DNA of 7,308 nt from JBEAUL01 sp041161475 (lineage in GTDB: Bacteria; Pseudomonadota; Gammaproteobacteria; UBA6186; Azoamicaceae), in contig JBEAUL010000105.1 in NCBI GenBank assembly GCA_041161475.1, forward strand, positions 1 to 7,308. Direction: 5' to 3'. Positions 1 through 6,651 of this stretch are shown here, piece after piece; position 1 is the stretch's first letter; each line of letters opens with the position of its first letter. Below the pieces are notes generated by a model that saw only the letters and a program-made list of their open reading frames with translations, was not told the DNA's origin and ran no database searches. Both the position numbers and the translations under genes were made by a program.

Positions 1-75
1 CTTATCTTGTGGGTCACGTTTATCGGCCCCTTATATTGGATTATCACACTGATGTACATATTTAAAGAACACTAG
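1..75 (+). CDS. possible C-terminal end of a membrane protein (partial)
   Basis: Frame 1 is open from the window edge to a TAG at 73-75 and encodes 24 residues ending YIFKEH. The peptide is strongly hydrophobic and rich in Trp, Tyr and Ile (LWVTFIGPLYWIITLMYIF), which fits a C-terminal transmembrane helix followed by a short charged tail. The Gly-Pro in the middle and the flanking aromatics loosely recall small inner-membrane proteins and PLDc_N-type domains, but 24 residues cannot assign a family. If real, the gene converges on hpnE with 59 bases between the stop codons. An open stretch this short arises often by chance, and the opposite strand also has an open frame here (ATG at 59-57 running off the edge), so the call is tentative. 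Confidence 0.35.
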   Translation, partial: LILWVTFIGPLYWIITLMYIFKEH

Positions 76-134
76 GTTTTTAGGATCTTAAGACGAAAGG
101 GAATTTTTAACCAGGAAGTAGTATAAAATTTTTC
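76..134. other. short convergent intergenic gap
   Basis: This lies between the TAG of the possible rightward gene and the TAA of hpnE. It is AT-rich with several A and T runs (for example AAAATTTTT near 126-133). I could not find a GC-rich stem followed by a T run on either strand, so no intrinsic terminator is annotated. The hpn transcript must end here or further left by a means not visible in this stretch. Confidence 0.5.
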
Positions 135-1499
135 TTAAAAGTGATAAACACTTTTTCCACAAGCAACACCGCTACGCACAGCGCCTTCTAGGGTGGCCGG
201 ATAGGCTGGGTCGGTATAGTCACCGCAGATCCATAAACCAGGCAAAGCGGTTTGATGTTCAAATGTGTGTTGATGGGCTACTGTATTAGCAGAAAAAGCA
301 GCAAATTTTTCTTGGATGTGTTTTCGGGCGATTAAGGGTTGTAGTGCAGGGTATTGTATTTCTAGATTGGTTTGCACTAAATCCATCAAGGTGTTTTTAT
401 CCGTGTTGAGATGAGACCCATTGCCTGAAAAGACCGCGCTAAAAATGAGATGGTTTTCGGTGGTATGTGACAAAAGCCAGTAATGGCTTTTGTCTTCTAT
501 CTTCGCTTGCATCTTTATTGGTAGCGCATCATTTATTGATCGGGGATAAGCATAATAGATCGTGATAATCGGTTGATAGGAGAGTTGTTTGAGTTTATGT
601 TCTAGGTTACTGAGTGCCGGAATGCCTTTGATTAAAGTGGCCGTTGCGCGAGGTGGAAGAGCCAACACAACATCCCCGAAAAAAGTATGATGCTTTGTTC
701 TAACGCCAATACACGCCTGTCCAGAGTCAGACAAGTACAAGCCAGTCACACGTTCATTACATAAAACCGTATGTCCTTGATTGCTAAGCCATTGGCTGAC
801 AGGCTCGGCAAAAATATCGCCCAGGGGTTTACTGGGAATGAGTATGTCTGTTGTATGTGGGTCTTTTCCAGCAAAGCTGTCTTTAAGTACCCTGATTGCA
901 TATTGTGCAGTGGCTTCATGCAACGGTGTGCTTAAGGCAGCGACTAAGAGCGGTTCCCAAAAGTATTGAATGAGTGTATCCGACTGTCCTGACATTTTTA
1001 GCAGTGCCAGAACAGATAAGTTTCTTGAAATAGGCGTATCGCGAAAAATATACTTGTTTAGAAAAGAACCCAGTTGATATTTTTCTTGAAAGCGCAACCC
1101 TTGTGCCTGATATAAGTCAATGCCAAGAGAAAGTATGTATGGTATGTAGGGACGTTTTTTACAAACAAAAGATAAGTGCTTGTGTTGACCTGTGGCCAAA
1201 AATTCGAAAGGATATCGATTCAAAACCTTTGTTTCTTGAATACCGATGTTGTCTAAGATGCCCAGAAAAGATCGGTATGCGCCGAGTAAAATATGTTGGC
1301 CATTGTCTACTTTTATATCAAGGGGTTTCCAGACAACACTACGGGCACGCCCTCCACATTGGGGGGCTGCTTCCAATAGGATGACTGGCTGACCAAGGGT
1401 CGACAGGGTATGGGCGCATGAAAGCCCTGCCCAACCGCCTCCGACAACAATTACCGGTTTGTTGGTCGATACTGTCGCCATGTTCTCCAAGCTACCCAT
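135..1499 (-). CDS. hpnE: hydroxysqualene dehydroxylase HpnE (squalene-associated FAD-dependent desaturase)
   Basis: HpnE is an FAD-dependent amine-oxidase/phytoene-desaturase-like flavoprotein. It reductively removes the hydroxyl of hydroxysqualene to give squalene, the last step of the bacterial HpnCDE route. Seen in the sequence: an N-terminal dinucleotide-binding motif VVGGGWAGL (Gly20, Gly22, Gly25), an acidic residue ending the second strand (Glu43, likely contacting the FAD ribose), the GGRARS motif at 49-54 typical of this superfamily, and a C-terminal FAD-contacting segment from W423 through GDYTDPAYPATLEGAVRSG to 444. The 454-residue length suits the family, and there is no signal peptide. 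The start is uncertain. ATG at 1499 has no Shine-Dalgarno sequence and overlaps hpnD by 49 bases. ATG at 1481 (Met7) has GGAG at 1488-1485, only three bases before it, and gives an N-terminus closer to the flavin motif. Position after hpnC and hpnD supports the specific call over a generic desaturase. A C30 carotenoid desaturase is the main alternative. Confidence 0.88.
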   Translation of the reverse strand: MGSLENMATVSTNKPVIVVGGGWAGLSCAHTLSTLGQPVILLEAAPQCGGRARSVVWKPLDIKVDNGQHILLGAYRSFLGILDNIGIQETKVLNRYPFEFLATGQHKHLSFVCKKRPYIPYILSLGIDLYQAQGLRFQEKYQLGSFLNKYIFRDTPISRNLSVLALLKMSGQSDTLIQYFWEPLLVAALSTPLHEATAQYAIRVLKDSFAGKDPHTTDILIPSKPLGDIFAEPVSQWLSNQGHTVLCNERVTGLYLSDSGQACIGVRTKHHTFFGDVVLALPPRATATLIKGIPALSNLEHKLKQLSYQPIITIYYAYPRSINDALPIKMQAKIEDKSHYWLLSHTTENHLIFSAVFSGNGSHLNTDKNTLMDLVQTNLEIQYPALQPLIARKHIQEKFAAFSANTVAHQHTFEHQTALPGLWICGDYTDPAYPATLEGAVRSGVACGKSVYHF

Positions 1500-2326
1500 A
1501 ATTTTCGGATGGGGGTTAGGCTAACGCGTTGTTCTAAGACTTGAAACTCAGATTTTTCTATTTCTGTTAATAAAGAAAAATAAATGGCTGACATGATCAG
1601 GCCAGCGCGTTGATTGGGCGCGTCCTCTAGTGGCAGTGTTTGTAAGGCATGATGGTAATACTCGCGTGCACGATCTGCTTGAAATTGCATACAAGCACGA
1701 AACTCTGGCGTATATTTTTTCTCAAAAATGCTATTGGGACTCACTTTAAAGCGCTGTAATTCTTCTGAGGGAATATAAATGCGTCCTCGTCCTGCATCTT
1801 CCCCAACATCACGAATAATATTGACCAGCTGTAGCGCTATACCCAGATTTTTAGCGTATTCGAGTGTTTTATTGTCTGTGTAACCAAAAATGGGGGCAAC
1901 AAGCAGGCCGACGGCGCTGGCAACACAATGACAATAAAGCTTTAAATCATTAAAGCTTTCATAGCCTTGGTATTTTAAATCCATTAACATGCCATTTAAA
2001 ATTTCTTCAAACAAATGCTGATGGAGTCCATAGGGTTTAATATGTGGCATGATTGCTTGTGTGATTGGGTGACTGGGATGGCCAGAAAACAAGGCTTGTA
2101 TTTCGCTATGCCACCAAGCAAGCTTTTGTTGTGCAATTTCTGGTGAGTGACATTCATCGACAATATCATCGACTTCTCGGCAAAAAGCATAAATTGGGAT
2201 AATGGCTTGGTATTTTTCTGGGGGTAAAAATAAAAAACTATAGTAAAAGCTAGACCCGCTTTTGGCCACTTTCGTTTGGCAATACTGATAGGCTTGTTTA
2301 CTGTCTAGGGAAGTGACTACAGACAT
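1451..2326 (-). CDS. hpnD: presqualene diphosphate synthase HpnD
   Basis: HpnD is a trans-isoprenyl diphosphate synthase of the squalene/phytoene synthase family. It condenses two farnesyl diphosphates head to head into presqualene diphosphate, the first committed step towards squalene. Seen in the 291 residues: the first Asp-rich metal-binding motif in YAFCREVDDIVDE (DDIVDE at 53-58), a GMLMDL segment at 112-117, YCHCVASAVGLL at 131-142, and the second motif VNIIRDVGEDAGRGRIYIP, whose Asp173 and Asp177 are the expected Mg-diphosphate ligands. This is the canonical phytoene/squalene synthase layout with nothing missing. The DVGEDAGRGRIYIP form and the gene order hpnC-hpnD-hpnE separate it from HpnC. 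Its ATG overlaps the end of hpnC by 10 bases and has a good Shine-Dalgarno sequence inside hpnC. Its own 3' end overlaps hpnE. Without the context, a phytoene synthase (CrtB) would be the alternative. Confidence 0.9.
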   Translation of the reverse strand: MSVVTSLDSKQAYQYCQTKVAKSGSSFYYSFLFLPPEKYQAIIPIYAFCREVDDIVDECHSPEIAQQKLAWWHSEIQALFSGHPSHPITQAIMPHIKPYGLHQHLFEEILNGMLMDLKYQGYESFNDLKLYCHCVASAVGLLVAPIFGYTDNKTLEYAKNLGIALQLVNIIRDVGEDAGRGRIYIPSEELQRFKVSPNSIFEKKYTPEFRACMQFQADRAREYYHHALQTLPLEDAPNQRAGLIMSAIYFSLLTEIEKSEFQVLEQRVSLTPIRKLWVAWRTWRQYRPTNR

Positions 2327-3234
2327 GGTGACCCCTTGAGCCGATTAAAAGGATTTTGTCGCTTAAACCAGTGCATCAGACCATGGTATGCGGTGTGTAT
2401 GCAAATAATAAACCAGTCATAACGCTGTAGCGTTGGACGTTCATAGTAATTTTTGCGCTGACGTAGGCGTAATAGGACCCGATAAGCGCAGGTCACGACC
2501 ATTCTAATTTGTAATCCAAAGCTGCCTTGTAGACGATTAGGAAGTTGTGCGCCCATATCCAGTATTTGCCGTGTTTTGTCTAGTTGCGCTTCTATTAAAT
2601 TTCGGTAAGCCACACCGTAGCGTTTGTCTAACAACCCATGTTTTTTCGCAAAACCTTGCTTACGTTGCTCTTCGAGCGGAATGTAGCAACGTTTTCGTAT
2701 GGTGTGATCTGAGACGACATCTTGCCAAAAGTTGAGCAATTGTAACGCGGTGCAGACAGCATTGGCAGCCTGTATATTATCTTTCGTATTCTGTTTTGCC
2801 AAACTGAGTAGCAAAACCCCAATGGGGTTAGCGGAGTGAGCGCAATAAGACAGCAATTCATCCCAGGTTTCATAACTGGATTTCACCACATCTTGTCGAA
2901 AGGCAGTGATTAAATCAAAAAAAGGTGCTAAAGGCAGTTGATGGGTATCGATGCAATCACACAGTGCTTTAAAAAATGGCGTAAGGTCATCACTGACTTT
3001 TTTTGTTTCTATTTGCTGTTGTATGAGGGACAGTTGCTTTGAAAAAAAGTCTAGTTGCGCTAAGCGTTCTTCAGGGGTGCAATTGCCTTCATCGGCAATA
3101 TCATCGGCTTGTCTTGCAAAAGCGTAGATAAGTCGAATGGTTTTACGCCATGCCTTAGGTAAAATCCAAAGCGCTACTGGGAAATTTTCATAGTGTTGGG
3201 CAGATAACTGTTCGAAGGAATCAATGGATTGCAT
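2317..3234 (-). CDS. hpnC: hydroxysqualene synthase HpnC
   Basis: HpnC is the second squalene/phytoene synthase-family enzyme of the pathway. It converts presqualene diphosphate to hydroxysqualene, which HpnE then reduces. Seen in 305 residues: the HpnC-like N-terminal HYENFPVA (14-21), the first Asp-rich motif in YAFARQADDIADEGN (DDIADE at 44-49), a YCAHSANPIGVLLL segment (130-143) in which Asn-Pro replaces the Ala-Ser/Val of HpnD, and NFWQDVVSD (168-176) carrying the DxxxD pair Asp172/Asp176. The stretch after Asp176 (HTIRKRCYIP) is one residue longer than the matching part of HpnD (AGRGRIYIP) and lacks its Gly, a mild oddity next to the active site. The C-terminus is basic and aromatic, which may help peripheral membrane contact (inference). 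The start lies 12 bases after the phosphatase stop with no visible Shine-Dalgarno sequence, which suggests translational coupling. Confidence 0.88.
   Translation of the reverse strand: MQSIDSFEQLSAQHYENFPVALWILPKAWRKTIRLIYAFARQADDIADEGNCTPEERLAQLDFFSKQLSLIQQQIETKKVSDDLTPFFKALCDCIDTHQLPLAPFFDLITAFRQDVVKSSYETWDELLSYCAHSANPIGVLLLSLAKQNTKDNIQAANAVCTALQLLNFWQDVVSDHTIRKRCYIPLEEQRKQGFAKKHGLLDKRYGVAYRNLIEAQLDKTRQILDMGAQLPNRLQGSFGLQIRMVVTCAYRVLLRLRQRKNYYERPTLQRYDWFIICIHTAYHGLMHWFKRQNPFNRLKGSPCL
2332..2337 (-). promoter_or_regulatory. Shine-Dalgarno site for hpnD
   Basis: AAGGGG on the minus strand ends five bases before the hpnD ATG at 2326. It lies within the last codons of hpnC. It is the clearest ribosome-binding site in the operon and fixes the hpnD start, so hpnD can be initiated by ribosomes finishing hpnC or by new ones. 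Confidence 0.6.
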
Positions 3235-3246
3235 AGATAAAGCTGT

Positions 3247-3927
3247 CTAAGGAGAAATATGGTGTTGCATGAGCCAGTCGGATAAAGCGTTGCTATCAGA
3301 AAAGAGATGATCGGCTCCCCAAGTGGCTGCTGTAATAGGGTCGGCATATCCGAACAGTACCAAAAGCGTTTTTTTAATACCAGCCGCTTTGCCAGCCAAA
3401 ATATCAATGCTGTCATCGCCAATATAAACAGTGTGTGTTGGATCGATGTTTAATAAGGTGCAAGCATGTAATAAAGGGGCAGGGTGTGGCTTAGGATGAG
3501 GGGTGGTGTCTGCACAAACAACACAATGTGCTTTCTCAAAAACAGGATAACGCGAAATCGCTTTTTCTGCCAGGGCTTGCGTACGATTTGTGACAATCCC
3601 CCAAGGAATATTTTGTCGATCTAAAGTATGTAACAAGTCTTCCATACCAGGAAAGAAAACGATATGTTCGCATTGGTGTGCTTGATAGCGATGAAGCAAC
3701 TGTTTTTTGAGGCCCAATAGCGCTTGTTCTGAAGGCCTAGTATCGCACAGTAGTGTTGCCAACAAACCACTGCCCCCAGACACATGTGGGCGTACCTGTT
3801 CTAGAGGAAGAGGAGATAAGCCCTGCTCTTCCCGTATTTGATTGATAACGCGCTGAATATCTGGTGCCGTATCTAATACAGTACCATCCAGATCAAACAG
3901 AATACCGGGTGTGTTCGTGGATATCAT
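3247..3927 (-). CDS. HAD-superfamily phosphatase, MupP/Gph-like
   Basis: This is a cytoplasmic HAD phosphohydrolase of 226 residues, the usual length of the phosphoglycolate phosphatase (Gph) group. All four HAD motifs are visible: FDLDGTVLDT (nucleophile Asp12, acid/base Asp14), GIVTNR (Thr113), Lys146 in PHPKPHPAP, and GDDSIDILAGKAAG with Asp171/Asp172 for Mg. The region between motif I and Thr113 is a helical C1-type cap. Several stretches, namely TAPDI after motif I, VSGGSG near 49-54, FFPGMEDLL near 91-99 and the late WGADHL, resemble MupP, the N-acetylmuramate-6-phosphate phosphatase of pseudomonad cell-wall recycling, as I remember it. That makes MupP the favoured reading, with Gph (2-phosphoglycolate) the alternative; sequence alone does not settle the substrate. 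The ATG overlaps the gyrA stop as ATGA, with no strong ribosome-binding site, so it is probably coupled to gyrA. It has no evident role in squalene synthesis. Confidence 0.85.
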   Translation of the reverse strand: MISTNTPGILFDLDGTVLDTAPDIQRVINQIREEQGLSPLPLEQVRPHVSGGSGLLATLLCDTRPSEQALLGLKKQLLHRYQAHQCEHIVFFPGMEDLLHTLDRQNIPWGIVTNRTQALAEKAISRYPVFEKAHCVVCADTTPHPKPHPAPLLHACTLLNIDPTHTVYIGDDSIDILAGKAAGIKKTLLVLFGYADPITAATWGADHLFSDSNALSDWLMQHHISP

Positions 3928-6488
3928 GCAGATTCTGCTTCGTCTTCTTCTGTTGAACGATTTAATGCATCAATCCGTTGTACACCGATTAAGGTTTCGT
4001 CTTCGTGTAAATGAATGAGCCGAACGCCCTGGGTATTACGACCAATAATAGAGACTTCAGACACACGAGTACGCACTAATGTGCCCTTATCGCTCATGAG
4101 CATGATTTCATCGGCTTCTTCGACTTGTACTGCACCAATCACTGCACCATTTCGCGCATTGGTTTGAATGGCAATAACCCCTTGCCCACCCCGAGATTGA
4201 GGAGAGAATTCGGTGATATCGGTACGCTTGCCATAACCTTTGGCTGTCCCCAATAGCACGGGGCGATTGGGTTCTACCACGACAAGCGAAATGATTGTTT
4301 GTTGTTTAGGTAACCGCATGCCACGGACACCGCGAGCACTGCGACCCATCGCACGCACTTCTTCTTCGGAGAAACGAATGGCTTTTCCTTGGCTACTGAA
4401 CAGCATGATATCTCGTTTTCCATCGGTAACATCTGTACCAACCAAGGCATCGTCTTCACTTAAGTCAATGGCAATTAATCCACTGCTACGTGGTTTAGCA
4501 AAAGAAGAGAGTGCGACTTTTTTCACGGTTCCTTTTGCCGTTACCATAAAAATAAAGTGACTGTCTTCAAAAGCGCGGATGGCTAAAATGGTGTTGATTT
4601 TTTCATCCGATGCCAGGGGTAACAAGTTAACGATAGGTCTGCCCTGGGCCTGACGGCTGGCAACAGGTACTTGGTAGGTTTTAAGCCAATAGACTTTGCC
4701 ACGACTTGAGAAACAGAGCAAGGTATCGTGTGAGTTTGCAATGCGCAATTGTGCAATAACGTCTTCTTCTTTAACACGCGTGGCCGATTTACCTTTACCA
4801 CCCCGCCGTTGTGCTTGGTAATCGCTCAAGGGTTGTGCTTTGATATAACCGTCTTGAGACAAGGTGATGACGCGATCTTCTTCGCTGATCAGATCTTCGG
4901 TAGACAATTCTAGGTGGGATGACAAAATTTCTGTTTTACGTGTATCCCCAAATTCGGCTTTTACTTGCTTTAATTCTTCAGTAATCACTTCCATGAGTCG
5001 CGTACGGCTAGACAGAATCGCCAGTAGTGCGCGAATCTCATCAATAATATTTTTAAATTCTTCCCAAATTTTTTCTTGTTCAAGACCAGTTAAGCGGTGT
5101 AAACGTAAATCTAAGATGGCTTGTGCTTGCGTGGGGGATAAACGGTATCCCGCCTCTAGTAACCCGCAGTCTTGAGGTAAACTCTCTAAACGACAGATGC
5201 TGGCACCATCGGTACCCAATAAACCAACAATATTCCCCGGATGCCAGTATTGCGCAAGTAAAGCTTCTTTTGCTTCTTGCGGGCTCTGGGCACTTTTGAT
5301 TAACGCAATTACCGCGTCGATATTGCTAAGGGCAATACTCCAGCCTTCTAAAATATGGGCGCGCTCTCTACACTTACGCAATTCGTAAACGGTACGTCGA
5401 GAAACGATTTCACGTCGGTGCTGGATAAAGCACTCTAACATCTGTTTTAAATTGATGAGTTTCGGTTGGCCATCTACTAAGGCCACCATATTAATTCCGA
5501 AGACCACTTGCAGTTGGGTATGTTGATACAGTTGATTTAACAGCACATCGGCATTTTCGCCACGACGACATTCAATGACAACCCGCATACCGTCTTTATC
5601 GGATTCGTCTCTTAGGGCAGTAATGCCTTCTATGCGTTTTTCTTTAACGAGTTCCGCGATTTTTTCAATTAATCTGGCTTTGTTTACCTGATACGGTAGC
5701 TCGCTGATAATGATGGATTGCTTTTGATTGGATTCATCGGTTTCGATATCTGTTTTGGCACGAATATAAATGCGTCCTCGACCCGTGCGATACGCTTCTA
5801 ATATGCCGGCTCTTCCACTGATAAATCCAGCGGTGGGAAAATCTGGGCCAGGCACAAATTGCATTAAGTTTTCGATGGAAGCCGATGGGTTTGCAATAAG
5901 TTCGAGACAGGCGTCTATGACTTCAGACAGGTTATGTGGTGGAATATTGGTTGCCATACCAACGGCAATCCCCGAGCTACCATTAACCAACAAATTGGGA
6001 ATTTTAGCGGGCAATACCGTGGGTTGCATTTCCGATTCATCGTAATTTGGGACGAAGTCGACGGTTTCTTTTTCTAAATCGGTGAGCAAATGCGTGGTAA
6101 TTTTTGCCATACGGACTTCGGTATATCGCATGGCAGCGGGCGGGTCGCCATCGACAGAACCAAAGTTACCCTGTCCATCGACCAATACGTATCGCATCGA
6201 AAAAGGTTGCGCCATTCTAACGATACTGTCATACACAGCGGTGTCGCCATGAGGATGATATTTACCGATAACGTCACCCACAATACGGGCAGATTTTTTA
6301 TACGCTTTATTCCATTCATTACCCAGTTCATGCATGGCATACAGTACGCGCCTATGCACGGGTTTTAAGCCATCGCGTACATCGGGTAATGCGCGTCCCA
6401 CAATGACACTCATTGCGTAGTCCAAGTAAGACTGCTTAAGTTCGCTTTCGATACTGATTTGAGTAATTTCTTTTGCAATTTCCGTCAT
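3924..6488 (-). CDS. gyrA: DNA gyrase subunit A
   Basis: GyrA is the DNA breakage-reunion subunit of gyrase (A2B2 with GyrB) and introduces negative supercoils using ATP. Complete at 854 residues. Seen: the N-terminal SYLDYAMSVIVGRALPDVRDGLKPVHRR block (20-47), the winged-helix domain with the quinolone region KYHPHGDTAVYD (Thr83, Asp87), catalytic Arg121-Tyr122 in AAMRYTE, IPNLLVNGSSGIAVGMATNIPPHN (163-185), a coiled-coil gate around 360-520, and the GyrA box QRRGGKG at 560-566. That box marks gyrase A rather than topoisomerase IV ParC, and a C-terminal beta-pinwheel follows. The C-terminus ends in a short acidic tail (EEDEAESA). The ATG at 6488 is preceded by GGAG about 12 bases upstream, rather far for a Shine-Dalgarno site, but the N-terminus MTEIAKEIT matches the family. 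It is the first gene of the leftward cluster, divergent from argS. Confidence 0.98.
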   Translation of the reverse strand: MTEIAKEITQISIESELKQSYLDYAMSVIVGRALPDVRDGLKPVHRRVLYAMHELGNEWNKAYKKSARIVGDVIGKYHPHGDTAVYDSIVRMAQPFSMRYVLVDGQGNFGSVDGDPPAAMRYTEVRMAKITTHLLTDLEKETVDFVPNYDESEMQPTVLPAKIPNLLVNGSSGIAVGMATNIPPHNLSEVIDACLELIANPSASIENLMQFVPGPDFPTAGFISGRAGILEAYRTGRGRIYIRAKTDIETDESNQKQSIIISELPYQVNKARLIEKIAELVKEKRIEGITALRDESDKDGMRVVIECRRGENADVLLNQLYQHTQLQVVFGINMVALVDGQPKLINLKQMLECFIQHRREIVSRRTVYELRKCRERAHILEGWSIALSNIDAVIALIKSAQSPQEAKEALLAQYWHPGNIVGLLGTDGASICRLESLPQDCGLLEAGYRLSPTQAQAILDLRLHRLTGLEQEKIWEEFKNIIDEIRALLAILSSRTRLMEVITEELKQVKAEFGDTRKTEILSSHLELSTEDLISEEDRVITLSQDGYIKAQPLSDYQAQRRGGKGKSATRVKEEDVIAQLRIANSHDTLLCFSSRGKVYWLKTYQVPVASRQAQGRPIVNLLPLASDEKINTILAIRAFEDSHFIFMVTAKGTVKKVALSSFAKPRSSGLIAIDLSEDDALVGTDVTDGKRDIMLFSSQGKAIRFSEEEVRAMGRSARGVRGMRLPKQQTIISLVVVEPNRPVLLGTAKGYGKRTDITEFSPQSRGGQGVIAIQTNARNGAVIGAVQVEEADEIMLMSDKGTLVRTRVSEVSIIGRNTQGVRLIHLHEDETLIGVQRIDALNRSTEEDEAESA

Positions 6489-6544
6489 GGAATATGTCAG
6501 CTCCGCGGTATTTGAACGTAGTGGGTGTCTTTTCTATTGTGGCC

Positions 6545-6574
6545 ACTTGTTGGCTTGATTTTTAGACAACAAGT
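6545..6574. repeat. 8-bp perfect inverted repeat, 14-base spacer
   Basis: ACTTGTTG at 6545-6552 is matched exactly by its reverse complement CAACAAGT at 6567-6574. The half-site centres are 22 bases apart, close to two helical turns, which suits a dimeric regulator; as RNA it could form a hairpin. It sits where the two divergent promoters would meet. No known regulator consensus was recognised. Confidence 0.5.
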
Positions 6575-6578
6575 CACG

Positions 6579-6606
6579 TTGATATCGTCTGTTTATGGTA
6601 TCATAT
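6579..6606 (+). promoter_or_regulatory. candidate argS promoter
   Basis: TTGATA at 6579-6584 resembles a sigma70 -35 box. TCATAT at 6601-6606, 16 bases on, could be the -10. Alternatively TATCAT at 6599-6604, preceded by TG at 6596-6597, reads as an extended -10 needing little -35 help. Either places the start of transcription near 6611-6614, giving a leader of about 40 bases before argS. This is hexamer matching by eye only. Confidence 0.35.
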
Positions 6607-6624
6607 GCTGATTTTTAATACCAT
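6595..6624. repeat. 7-bp perfect inverted repeat over the argS -10 region
   Basis: ATGGTAT at 6595-6601 pairs exactly with ATACCAT at 6618-6624 across a 16-base AT-rich spacer. The left arm overlaps the extended -10 candidate and the right arm falls in the early leader. It could be an operator; a full hairpin in the transcript is unlikely if transcription starts after the left arm. Confidence 0.4.
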
Positions 6625-6651
6625 GCCTTTAAAGTAACCGGGAAGACTGCC

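Larger units (their letters stand above)
6489..6651. promoter_or_regulatory. divergent gyrA-argS control region
   Basis: These 163 bases must hold the promoter for gyrA (leftward, probably serving the whole gyrA-hpnE cluster) and the one for argS (rightward). They contain two perfect inverted repeats, annotated separately, and an 8-base palindrome GTGGCCAC at 6539-6546. I found no leftward -35/-10 pair with good spacing; CACAAT on the minus strand just inside the left inverted repeat is the best -10-like hexamer but lacks a matching -35. Confidence 0.6.

Noticed and set aside
76..134. Bidirectional terminator after hpnE
   Set aside because: Expected by position, but no stem of useful length followed by a T run could be found; only AT runs are present.
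1103..1384. Cys-rich rightward frame of 93 codons antisense to hpnE
   Set aside because: The repeated Cys residues suggested a zinc-binding protein, but the spacing fits no known motif and the frame mirrors the conserved flavin-binding part of HpnE.
1936..1959. Two copies of the palindrome AAAGCTTT, 16 bases apart
   Set aside because: They fall inside hpnD coding for FNDLKLYC-type residues; Lys, Leu and Phe codons explain them and nothing else marks a binding site.
1451..3234. CrtB/CrtM-type carotenoid synthases as the identity of the two tandem synthases
   Set aside because: Two adjacent divergent paralogues followed by an FAD enzyme is the diagnostic hpnC-hpnD-hpnE layout, and the HYENFPVA start of the first points to HpnC. 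A downstream carotenoid use of squalene remains possible.
3174..3422. Leftward 82-codon frame spanning the end of the phosphatase and start of hpnC
   Set aside because: It overlaps two well-supported genes in another frame, and its product has no recognisable domain.
4240..4560. Rightward open frame of 106 codons inside gyrA
   Set aside because: It lies wholly antisense to the conserved GyrA C-terminal domain, and its product is low-complexity and unlike any family I know. The same applies to the other rightward frames at 4864-5175, 5770-6045 and 6090-6368.
3924..6488. Topoisomerase IV subunit ParC as the identity of the large gene
   Set aside because: The intact GyrA box QRRGGKG at 560-566 and residue-for-residue numbering with E. 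coli GyrA at positions 83, 87 and 122 identify gyrase A.
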